Source: Gadus chalcogrammus
Taxonomy: Eukaryota; Chordata; Actinopteri; Gadiformes; Gadidae
DNA length: 64,000 nt
Assembly (NCBI RefSeq): GCF_026213295.1
Contig: NC_079425.1
Coordinates: 10,857,909 to 10,921,908, forward strand
Reading direction: 5' to 3'
Shown here: positions 49,121 through 61,115 of the stretch, piece after piece
Layout of the letters: every line of letters begins with the position of its first letter
Position numbering within the stretch: position 1 is the first letter of the stretch
Notes under the pieces: model-generated
Told to the model about the DNA's origin: nothing
Databases searched by the model: none
The model's input: only the letters and a program-made list of their open reading frames with translations
Program-made: the position numbers and the translations under genes

Positions 49121-51313
49121 GCTCCCTTCTTGCCTTACTGGGGAAGTCAAGGAGATTAAATGGAACATCCTGAATCGCATACTTCCTAATGCACAGTGAC
49201 ATACACACTCGGGGGCGACTGTAGGCATGCCTCCACAGAGGAGCGGGGGCAAAGCAAACAGCGCTGCTGCTGCTTCTGAGAACACACAACAAAGACACAG
49301 TGTATCATATGACAATGTGTACGATTTCGTATGACTCATTTTCAATATTCTATGCTTTAGGCATTTTTGATCCATGCTTTACTCAAGTGTTGTGGATTTT
49401 CTCGACAGATTTACTGTAGGCTGTGTGTTGATGATATAGATTGATTTGTTTGTTTGTCCCATCAATTATTGTGTCTTAAAACATCGCGTATCGTAGACAG
49501 TTCCTATGAATTATGAAAGACAGACCATACATAAATCCGTCCAGGGAACCTAGGAACATAGGACAGGTGGATGGAGCCTTCCACTCAACATTTAAAACAC
49601 ACAAAAATACTAAGGATAACTAAATCCACATCAAATAAATATATATTAAAACAAACAACCAAACATGCCCATCATACAGATACCAATGAAGCAATACGTC
49701 TTCATGAAACACAAAATGAAAGATGTGTACATGTGCATGGTACTGATTATTAGCACAACAACAGTGAAATAAAGTGACAAAGATATGACACAGAAATTTT
49801 AAATGTCTGAAATAGTGATTATTATTTCATTCAAATGCCTTTTCTTCGCTGGAAAAAATGGAAACAGAGATGGCCGCAGTAACACTGCATGTGTTAAAAC
49901 AAGCCCTGGGACCACAGATGATTTAAGTGGGATAGCAGAGCATATGCAAAAAAAATTGTAACAGCCAGCAGTAAACAGTGAATGTGTGGTAAACTTGGCA
50001 TGAACTGGCATTTTTGAGAGCACAGTGAGTTTGTGTTGAATAGAGAGAGAGAGCACAGCTCGCGTCTGTATTATTTTGGTGTGTGGAAAGGCGAAAGTTT
50101 TTACAGAACGCTGTCTAAATTCCAAAAACGAAAAATACAATGGTAATGTTTGCAATGCTATGGACAAAAGCTATATAAATCTATGCTGCCAAGTAAAATG
50201 TATAAATAAGAATTAAATGTAGAACTACTAGTATACCTAGTCTCTTGAATTTCTTTGGATAAATACATCTCCCTAAATTATAAATATAGCATTGTATTTT
50301 TTCGTTTTCTTTAATGTTTCACTGAAATCAGTAACACATTCTTATGGTAAATTGTAATATGGAGTGTAGCGGTAAATGTCAAAGGCCCATTTTCTCTAGA
50401 GTTATTCATGACAGCTTCAGCTGCCACAAACCGATGCGAGGTGAAATATTTTTTTATCATCGCAACATTTAAATAATCAATACATTATAAGTTGAAAGGC
50501 TTCCAAGCTAACATATTGATCAAAACCTAGTTATAACATTGATCATATGCAGTTACAAATACTTGAATGCCATGCAAATGTTTCAGCTGACTATGACTAC
50601 ATTATGATAATTACAAAGTTGTGTTTTTTAAAAGCCTGTTCCACAAGCTTTTCAGCTTTTTATGTTTCAAAACCCCATTCCCTAATTAGATATGCTTATT
50701 GGTTACAAGACGATGCAACACCCTTCAACCATCAACCATGAATGACTGCATTTGCATGTGTTGCTGTATTCTTTAGCTATTAATTCACTGACCATCAGTA
50801 CATAGAAATAAATAAGAAGCTTTTTTTTTTGCCTGTGTAGCATTCTAACATCAGCAATGCCTTTGATCTGTGCTCCTTGATCTATGGGGCTCATGGTGTC
50901 ATATCCCCTGTGATGTGCTGGATTAATTAGGTGGAACGGCTATTTATCCCCTAAAATCATAATACTAATTTACCCAATGCAACGTGCTGTCTCAGTGGGT
51001 GGCACAAGTGGGTCCAGCTACTATTAAAAATGTTTAGCTCCCATGTCTACAATCCAACGAGGTCTGCCGCTAAATTAATCAAAACTACGCTAAGAATTTC
51101 TGCATCCAGAAACAGCAATTATTAAGATAATCAACTACATTTCACATTTCACTTCCCATATCTAGTCATTAATGTCATTAATAACCAAAAAAACTGGCAT
51201 TTTAATAGGAAAACTACTTTTGGTGAAATGTATCTCTCTTTTTCTTTCTTGTGTATCAATTTTACATAAATTGATACAAATGCAGTTTAAAGCCTGTAAA
51301 AGAGAGGGTAGAA

Positions 51314-51588
<275 letters not shown>

Positions 51589-53523
51589 AAAGGAAATGAG
51601 TTTGGCCAAATTCTCAATGCATTTGCTAAAGCGTCTCAAAATCAAAATCATGTAATGGAATAACTGCAGTACAATAATGCACGCACACACACACACATAC
51701 ACACACACACCCACACACAGTAAGAGAAAGAGAAGCAAAGAGGAAAGCGTAGAAGAAAAGAAGAAGAGGGAGTCTGCAAAGACTCCATGCCAAACCATAC
51801 AATAAAATCTCTCCTTGGCGTCTTTGTAGCTACACCAAAGATAGTGTACATTGTCCATCGTGGTGCACAATGCTTGGGTGTAGCAGCCCCCGGCTCCCCC
51901 ACGCTGAATGAAGCCTGTTTGGTGGTGTGCTGGGTGAATACTATCTCAGAGCACCAGTGCCCAGAACGCTGCCTATTCCCACACCCAGCAAACGCCACTG
52001 GAGGATAAGAACGGAACAATTGATAGAAAATGTATTCTTTCCATGTGGGTTCCCACCGGCATCACACTAACTGTTTCCAGGACCTTATCAAATAACAAAT
52101 GTGTTTGAAAAACAGGGGAACAAAGCAGCCGGATGCATTGTTCTCCTCTCTTTAGATGGTACAATCTCACTTTTCCATCATTCAACAAAGTTAGCTGCAG
52201 CTTAAACTTTTGGCTGACAGTGGGGAGGTGGAGATCTCCTCAGGTGCAATAAGTGACTGTCAAGTACTTAAACAGTCCTGCATGGTGATCTTTTTAAATA
52301 TATTTATTTTATTGAGGCATTATATGTGTTAATGTTAAATTATTGTAATGTTTGATCTGACATTTTTTATAGGGTGTGGTTTTATGTTGTTGTTATTTGA
52401 GTAAACAATGGCATATGAAGGCACCTCTGAAGAAGATTATACCTTGCAAATATGACATGATGAAAGGTTATTCGCTATCCTTTATCTATACTCACTAAGA
52501 GAGCACATTGTGAATCCCTTTAAATAGATATTCCCACAGTAGAGTACCATCTACTGGTCAACCTTGGTACTCAATATTTTAAACGGCCCTCGAATCAAAA
52601 GCCATATTTTCATCCATTTTATTTAGTCCTGCAAGCCTTTGTGAAAGAACGTAATGTACTTTGAACGAAATCTATGAATATCTCCAATTATTCTCAAGGG
52701 TATTATTATAAGGGTATATTAATTGAATTAATTTTCATTTTCATTCACCTGGATCAAAGTTTATGGATCACACATATTAGAGAGGAACATTCGACTGCAG
52801 TTTACCGCGGATGTGGCATTGCAAAACATAACATGAAGATTATTATTTATTTTTTTTAAAGTTGTGAACATTACAGTATTATTATAGCTGCTATTATAGA
52901 AAATAATATTATCAATTTCAACCAAAATAATAATATCATCATATTCACGATAAACTTGATAAACACCATTATTCGCTTTCAATGTAAAACAGATTCACGA
53001 CCATGAATGATGTTGAATTTTTAGTTAGTAATTGTTAGGTTAATTTGTCATGTTGAGATGCCTCCTCACCAGCCTCCACTTTCACCTGTTCTGCTGAGCG
53101 TGGAACACCTGCTAACGCTTACGTTGTCTCGTGTCGGAGTGAGGAGATAACATCCTGTTTCCAAAGTCGCCGTGGAGACACTGTGAGTAGTACATTGAAA
53201 GAAACACATCCATAGAGATTTGACCACTCTCCGGGATCATAGCACACGTTACATGACAGCGACAAGAAAAAGAAAAAGCTAAGCTAAATGCTTCACCTTT
53301 CAGTGGGGGAGAATCATCATTAGCACTTGTCAATTATATGTTCACATACTTTTTTACTACATTTGTTTCACCTCATTAATGTAAAGCATTTCTGCTCATT
53401 TCTATGAAGGAGTAGAAATGTTTTTTTACCTCTTCACATTTCACACTTAGACTACACTTGGAGTATGATGATAGAGCCTTCACTCTGTAAAATCCCCCCT
53501 TGCAGTGTGTCTGTTTGTGTGCA

Positions 53524-53623
<100 letters not shown>

Positions 53624-54229
53624 TCGGATGTGTGTGGGTTTGACAGAGAGAGGGAGAACATGTGTGTAAGAGAGTGTGAGTGAGTGAGAGAGCAAGAAGA
53701 TAGAGGCAGAGCCGCAAGAATGATACAAGGGAGACACTGTGTCACACAGTGTGTGAAAGAAGCAGCGAGGGCGAGACAGAGCGATGAAGAAAGAGAGAGT
53801 TTCTGTATGTCGGAGAAATTCAATTTTTTTCCAATCTTTTCTAGATTTGAAGGGTAAAAGATGAAAAGATAAGAAAATAAGTAGAAGAGAAAATATAAAT
53901 ATTCTGTCTAAAAAAAACAAGTAGACGACACAGCAAAAGACAAAATCAGCTACCACACAAAATATGACACAATGGACTTCTGATGCCATATCAAACGTTT
54001 TCATCACATCTCTCTTTTCCACGTACCCCGGCTCTTACTCATGCAACACGGAGCCAAACCTCGACATGGAGAGTCTCCTCCACGTAAGCCATGGCGACGC
54101 GACACAGTACACACGTCTCCTCAGTCGGGCGCCCGCGCCAGCCTCCTGCCTCCACGCGGCGCGCAGGCTATTAACACATTGGGGTTCGCTATTATGGATC
54201 GACAAGATTAGAATGAGGGGGGGGGGAAA

Positions 54230-54520
54230 CAAACCGGGATGCGTGCCATTGTGGCGCTGCACTGTGTTGGGCATCCAGTGGGCCTGGCCTGTGCGCTGCT
54301 CTGCATCCCTGCTGCCCCCAGGCTGTTTTCCTAATCATATTAATGAGAGAGCCATGCTCCGACCTGTTCCCTAGGAGCCCCCCGTCTCTGCCGAGGGAGC
54401 GGTCCTATTTACACTGTACCTATACTAATCTGACAGCCTTGATCGCCGAACAGAAAAATAAAACCCCCAAGGCCCTTTATTGATCAACCTTGAGTCGTAC
54501 TACATGCTCCGGCAGCGTTG
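54230..54520. promoter_or_regulatory. candidate conserved noncoding element
   Basis: A repeat-free block containing CCTAATCATATTAATGAGAG and CCCTTTATTGATCAACC. Homeodomain-like cores sit in a GC-balanced context, which is typical of developmental enhancers. Inference only. Confidence 0.28.
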
Positions 54521-55009
54521 TGAGAGGGGCTGGCTAGCTATTACAAATGTTAGTGTGTTCGATGAATTATTTCATCAGAGAAAAGCATACTGCATAAAGT
54601 ATTTATTTTGAAGTCAACTATTTCAGGAGGAGTTGGGGAAAGGGGCGGGGGCGGGGGCGGGGGTTGTGGAGACATTATCCGACGCCAGTCATAGCCTATA
54701 ACCAGGGTGTTGGTACTATTCTTTTGAGTGTTTAATTGAGGGGGTTGACAAGTACGCTGTTGAGGAGTCACAGTGGAGGGATTAGGTCAATAACCAGATC
54801 CCATGAAGTGAAAAGCTGAGGACAGGGCTTTTTATCCTTTTGCAGGCTCACGCATCACAAGCAGTTTTACGTTGCAGTGCGGAACAAACGGGGCATTGCA
54901 GATGAGTTAATGAAGCATGCTTGACTTTGAACGCGCCCAACGGAAGAGAAGCCAGGTTGAAAAAGGAAAGAAAACGACTCATAAGGGATTCATAAAATAA
55001 CATGAAGTG

Positions 55010-55350
55010 AAAACAACAGCCATAAAATGCAATGTGTATTTATTGTAAATAATCAGCTCTGTCGTTCCCAATGGAGACCTGCCTGCACAGTGATTTTCCA
55101 AATGTTTACTAATGGAATCTCACTGCTAGCCATTCTATTACACAGCATTGTAGAGTGTTGCCCTGGAGGCTTATATTCCTCCCAAGGCCATAGGACTGGT
55201 TAATGGATGACCCACTTGTTAGCTAATTGCCGCTGTGTCCCTGAACACAAAGGAAATGTTCAATTATGTTATGTGGCTGTTAGATAATCATCCGGGGCAG
55301 CTGGCGCAGACACTGTATTTCTTTCTGCTTCTTCATTTTAAAGCAGGGAT
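55010..55350. promoter_or_regulatory. candidate conserved noncoding element
   Basis: A repeat-free block with GCTAATTG, TTAATGGAT and GATAATCATCC cores. Regulatory role inferred from composition only. Confidence 0.3.
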
Positions 55351-55629
55351 TAACCCCGGAAATATCTACGCATGCTACTTTTACATTGTGAAAATAGTTT
55401 AAACCCAGGTTGTGTGGACGGAGAACATTGTCAATTTCGGAATATGTTATATTTGTTGTTATTTTTTTTATGTTTATTTGTGTATGACCAATTTAAAGGT
55501 GTTGAGATGTAGGACTACTGTTGATTGATTGATATGGAACAATTAAAACACATACACAAATGTAAGTCTTGGTGCAAGCATGAGTTCATGTGTTAATATG
55601 AGACAATTTTGCATAAAAAGGCATTAAAG

Positions 55630-56240
55630 CAAATGTGACTCAGGGAGCCTTTTGTGGCTTTTACTGGATCCCTGTAGTGGAACAAGCTCTGAAACCCCAG
55701 CCTGCTGCACTGAAGAGGCAAGGCTCAGCCAAAGAGACTCTTTCACCCTCCTCTGAAGATTTTATTCCACCGGAGGCCACGCTGGAACACTGTATCATGT
55801 TTGAATTCTGCTGCCACTTTTTCCCCCAAAAAGTAGCCACAGCCAATTGGAAAGGCCTGGCTGAAGATTACATTCAATATTTAACGTCCTAAGGCCGGAT
55901 CTTTGGCAGCACACCAGAAACATCCAGTGCTGCTTCGGGAGTGAAATTAAATAAAATAATAAAACCCAGCTCTCCTTAGATGTCTTACAATTGAGACTTA
56001 CCCAAATCCCAGAAATTACATTTTTCAAGGCCCTTTCATGCCTATGGCTTTGTTATGGCTCTATCATCAGCATTAAAAGCCTGTGTTTATTCAACCCCTC
56101 AATTACCAAAGGCTCAGCCGGCAGGCCTTTAATTGATTACTTTAATTGATTGGTTGGGGGCTAACCATGGCTGAAAAGCAGTTTATCTTAATCAGTTGAG
56201 AGGAAATTTAAGAGAGGGGCTTGATTTCCTCCAGCTGATC
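55630..56240. promoter_or_regulatory. candidate conserved noncoding element (long)
   Basis: About 600 bp of unique, balanced-composition sequence. It has GCCAATTGG near 55832-55840 and a tandem TTTAATTGATTACTTTAATTGATT near 56128-56151. The 85-codon frame at 55635-55892 lies within it but shows no recognised domain. Confidence 0.33.
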
Positions 56241-56678
56241 ACCCCAGTGTGGTGGAAGGGAGAGAGGGAGGAGGAGCGTGAACATTCCTTATTGAACATC
56301 TAAGGCTATTCAAATATGGCAGGTGCATTAACATTGTGGACTGATGTAATTTCGTCCTCTTCATCTCATCCAAGAGAATCGTTTCTTGTTTTTTTTTCTC
56401 CGTGCAGTGACCTGTAACATTGAATTGCGAAAGCGATATGGTCACAAGGAGGGTTGTCGTGGTTATTAAAAATGCTGTTGAAATGTACCGCATATGTACA
56501 GGAACATTAGAATGATGAATAATGAATTCATCATTATTAATAATTAAGGCTATGAGGTATAAAATCTCTGTCTTCCACAGGCACAAAGAGAGTCACTGAT
56601 ACAGGGCGAATTGAATGCACACTCAACAGCCTGTCATTGACAAAGTCACATTAACAGTACGAGAGATGTGAAACAGCA

Positions 56679-56694
56679 GGGGGGGGGGGGGGGG
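56679..56694. repeat. poly(G) run of 16
   Basis: Sixteen consecutive G following AACAGCA. Confidence 0.95.
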
Positions 56695-57301
56695 TTCACT
56701 GAAATGTTCCTGTGGTAGATGGATTGCAGATTTATTTTCTCACGTTCAGTGAGGTTTTTTTTCTACTGCACACCACATCAACATGATGTCATGATGAACA
56801 GGAGTCATCGTGTATTTTCATAGATAGAGGTATTTTGATACGTGTTATCTGTAGTATCGCTTTGTATATAGAATTATAACAGTTATACAATGTCGGATGC
56901 TGCTACCATATGATTTTGATGCAATGTTGCTGTGGCCTAAAGCATTGCTGGAGGCTGAGCAGCCAATCCCAAGGAGCTGCTCCACCCCCAGAACACCATA
57001 TTGAATAACAGCCGGACATACTGTATCTATATTTTGAATTTCGGACAATGTATCGATATTGGTCATTTCTTACTCCCTAATATCGGTATCGGCCCCTAAA
57101 ATCCAGGATCGGTCTGACTCTAATCAAATGCAAGAGATATTGGACATCATGCTGAGTACAGCTCAACCATCCATCCACTCCTGCACAGAACCACGCTGCT
57201 GAACAGCTTTTCATTTGTGAATAGTGTTTCATTATAAAATGGCTCCACGTTTTTGACAACATGAAGGCTGGGAGCTAATATAGTGACTGCAGACTTTTCT
57301 G

Positions 57302-57480
57302 ATGATGCCGGAGGATCAAACTAAATGTCCCTGTTCCATTAACGACACGAAGTGTATAGACACAATTGGTTGTTGTGAAAATATTGTGTGTGCAGTGTAC
57401 ACATTAAGAGGATTTTCAAATCAAATGGGATGCACTTGTGGATTTCTTAGCATTGTGTTAGACACACACACCACTTCACG
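57302..57480 (+). other. speculative first exon of an unannotated spliced transcript
   Basis: An open frame from ATG (57302) encodes a cysteine-rich peptide beginning MMPEDQTKCPCSINDTKCID and remains open up to donor GTGAGC at 57481. I do not recognise it. It has eight cysteines in 59 codons but no signal peptide. It could equally be a noncoding exon or chance. Confidence 0.15.
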
Positions 57481-57555
57481 GTGAGCAGCGACAATAAACA
57501 CCACCAATAATTTGCCATGTAGGTCATCATCACTAATAAAATTGCTTCTTTGCAG

Positions 57556-57600
57556 CCGCATCGGTATTACATTTGCCTATCATTTCACCATGTTGAGAAG
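57556..57600 (+). other. speculative 45-nt exon with consensus splice sites
   Basis: The segment is preceded by branch-like CTAAT (57533-57537 region) and acceptor TTGCTTCTTTGCAG, and ends AAG followed by GTAAGT (57601-57606). It is open in two frames, and joining it to 57480 keeps the upstream frame open. The implied 75-bp intron is a normal size for fish. Confidence 0.2.
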
Positions 57601-57748
57601 GTAAGTAAAAGTACTCTGGCCATTCAGGATCACCAGACGTACTGCTGCCCCCGAGCACTTACCCCAGACTGGGTGGGGGATTCTGTGTGTTCAGAAGGCT
57701 GACTGTGCCTCTTGTGGAGGCAACCCAAGGTCTGTTGTATCGCTTGTC

Positions 57749-57764
57749 GGGGGGGGGGGGGGGG
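57749..57764. repeat. poly(G) run of 16
   Basis: Sixteen consecutive G after GCTTGTC. It is one of three long poly(G) runs in the last 16 kb. Confidence 0.95.
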
Positions 57765-58064
57765 AGATGAGGTAGAACAAGGTAAATTCCAAGAGACTCC
57801 TTATACAATATATAGAGTTTGCCCGGGGCAATTGTTGGACTAGCCCCAGAAACAAGAACACTTCCTAAACCTTGGGGAAAAGACCTCCATGCAGGAGGCA
57901 GGGATGGAGCAACCATCCATTGAAACCCTTGTTCTGGGTTTACTACTAAATACTTGTGCCAGAATGCTGCCATAAGCTCCATAGTCCATCGTTGAACTTC
58001 AGAGGGGGAACAATGTGAAGGTGGTCCTCATGGTGAAACAATGCAGCTCTTAACCCTCTGATAA

Positions 58065-58185
58065 GATCCCGGGGTCTTGGGAGTTTGCGTTACCCGGTCA
58101 ACATGTGTTTTGTGGATCTGGAGATTGCCTCTGATCGATGCCCTGAGAGGTTAGATGGGAGGGACTGTGGGAGTATGGGGGCACA
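58065..58185 (+). pseudogene. decayed LINE reverse-transcriptase fragment (motif A region)
   Basis: Translation across 58099-58183 gives VNMCFVDLEIASDR followed by frame-shifted remnants. This resembles the CFVDLEKAFDRVPRE motif A region of a LINE reverse transcriptase common in teleosts. The preceding GGGAGTTTGCGTTACCCGGT also fits that family. It is heavily decayed, with no flanking open frame. It may belong to the same family as the LINE tail at 30795, which is inference. Confidence 0.6.
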
Positions 58186-58189
58186 ATGG

Positions 58190-60950
58190 TAGATCCTGGG
58201 AGAATTTGGTCCCATGACTCCCAGAGCGAGAGATGTGTCTGCACACCTTTCTGCCCTCCTGTTTCTCATGTTACAATGTAAAATGTAGAATTCTCATGTA
58301 AAGAGCTTTGTCATTGGCTAACAGAAACCTAATGGAAGAGTAAAATCACAGAATGCAATACTGTTTTATGATTCCCTTTCTTACAATAACACTGAAGCTG
58401 AGTAGCCATAAGGGAGAACTTCAACCTCATATTGATTTAAAGGGCTCCATTGACCTTCAGTCTCCTATTGGTGTATTGTCTGATGGACTGCAAATGGGCC
58501 GGTGCAGGTAACAGGGGATTTCCATTATATGAAGAAGTATTAGAGATGGACAATTCAGATAATGATAATGATCTCGTTCTATTTCAGGAACGATAACATA
58601 ACAATTTATTGATCCCAGAGGTAGAAGGCAAGAATGCATAATATATATATATACATGCACTTCATTGTGCCTGCTTATTCCCTTCTTTTGTATGCATTTT
58701 GTTTGAAAGGCTCCATACAAATATAGCTTGTCTGATCTCATGACAATTTTGACCTCTGAGATGTGTGTTTGTGTGTGTATGCGTCTAGTCACTCGGACCA
58801 GTGGCTAGATGCATTTGTCTCCCTGTTTGGCCTTTGCTTTATGGTAATTGGTCTCTGCCTGAGCCTGGCATTAATGGTTCCTGGGTAGGAATGCTGTTTT
58901 CCCTCTGCATGTTCAGGGGATAATGACCCAAGGCCAGCGTGACCTTGGGTGGCTGAGAGCAGCTGTCTCTCCTCCTGAGAGAGGCCACTCTACAAGTCTC
59001 TCAGTCAGGGTTCTGGGGCTCCGGCCGGAGCACGGCGGTGGGCCAGCCAAGCACAACTGGAGCTGCTGGGAGCACAGAGTGTGACGTCTCAAAGTCGCGT
59101 GATGAGCGGTCTTTCCCATGGTCCTTTGCCCACGACGGCCATGTACTTCATCATGCTGGTTGGATATCGTCAAGCTAAGTTTATTTGGCTTGTCGTTGGC
59201 CATATTGTAGAAAACAAAGTCGTTATGGTGCACTGAGAACGTTCAATTTATTTCATGTGTTTTGTTTGATTTGAATACATCTCACTAATATAAACATAAT
59301 ATAAAGTAATCTAAACATTCTGAAACCAATAAAAAGACAAAAGACTATAATTTAGCTGGGTGATGAAAACATGATACTATATTTGTGTGTTATATTTAAG
59401 ACAGACAGCCAGGCAGGCATCCTTTTCTCCTCTAACCTCCTCCATTCTGTCAGTCCATCTCTTCCACCATCTCTGAGCTTCTCCTCCCAGATAAATGTTT
59501 CATGGAGCATTCCTCATACCCTCCTCTAGAAGGGCGTCTTCTGTCCGTGAGATTACAGGAGACATCACTCAGTCACATCCACCTCAAACCACACATCTTG
59601 AGGCCAAACAGAAACACATCTTCAACACGACCAGCAGAGGAAGGGAAAAAACAGGGACGCATATTTTAATATCCCAAACTGACTGTCAAATGGTGTCTGC
59701 ATTCAAAGAGCTATCAAAGGGCTTATCCCGTTCAGATCTAAAAGCCTAAAGTGGGTCACACACTCCACCCACTGTAATATCCCAGTAAATATTCACCATC
59801 TTCTCATTATTTAATCATACGCTAATGGAAGAGATCCCCACCCCAAACATAAGCCCACCTCCAAACCTCATCATTCTCAAATAACAGATGTAATTGTAAT
59901 TTACTTTCCATGTCCTGTCTTTAAGATGAGGCTTCGACAAAGAAAGACAACCACAACTGTTCAAATGAATTTTTAAATGTAACAAAAGACACTTGATTAA
60001 CATATTATAAGTAGCGTTTTGTTTTATTTCAAATCAATATCAATCCATGCATCTACGTATCCATCCATCTACCCCTCCGCTCTTGTTTCATGCATAATCA
60101 TTGTATTATATGCTATATCATTTAAGACAGATTTAGATGTTGTGTTTACTTGTGGTTGCAGTTGGGGCATGGCAGAGCTGTAAGAAAATGATATATGCTT
60201 TCATAAAGATGAGTTGTGTTGACAGAATGAACCCGGGCTCTATGCGGAGTGCCCTGCTGTTTAATCAGTGGTAAATTATACTGTCCTGCCTGCCTTGGCC
60301 ATTTGTCAGACTATAGTGATGCTTGTCGGCAAGTCATATAACAGCAAAGGCAATGTTGGTCACTAAGATAATGTTAATTTTGATGTTTTTTGTATCAGGC
60401 AATTTTCTAGAGTGAAGCTACACATAACCTTAGTGTTTTGCTAATTTTGTGTCCTCTACGTATTCAATGGAGAACAGACATATATAATGGTTTGTACTGG
60501 TGCTTCAGGTCACATTGTGGATCACATGTTGCAGACGTGCAAGTATAAAAAACCTATACTACCAAACAACGTCTCCGAAGAATTCTGCACACTTTTTGTT
60601 CACATTTTACGATTCCAGATTTATTCTGACTATAGTTTGGTAAAAACAAAGGATTTATTGATGTGTGTCTTCTTAAAAGTACTATGTGACTCTCTCTCTC
60701 TCTCTTTGCAATACACTGTACAGGTTTTGCACCAGTATTCTATTTTCAAGTCAAGTTCTTAATTTTTAATGCAACATAACTTTATTGCATTCAGAGGGAG
60801 ATCAAAGTGTGCTGGCTCTATGTTTGATGTATCCTCCTTTATTTGAAGTTTTCTTTTTTTCCAAAGACAGTAGGTGTAAAACTAAAGTTTACATATTCCT
60901 TCCTATGGTGGTAGCAAGCAACTTTTGGTGCACGATATTGCTTCCACTTT
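58190..60950. other. intergenic stretch without a recognisable gene
   Basis: Unique AT-rich DNA. A fragment near 58602-58625 (AATTTATTGATCCCAGAGG) resembles a dispersed fish repeat end, but it is too short to classify. The minus-strand frame at 58913-59233 has no recognised domain. Confidence 0.55.
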
Positions 60951-60952
60951 TG

Positions 60953-61115
<163 letters not shown>

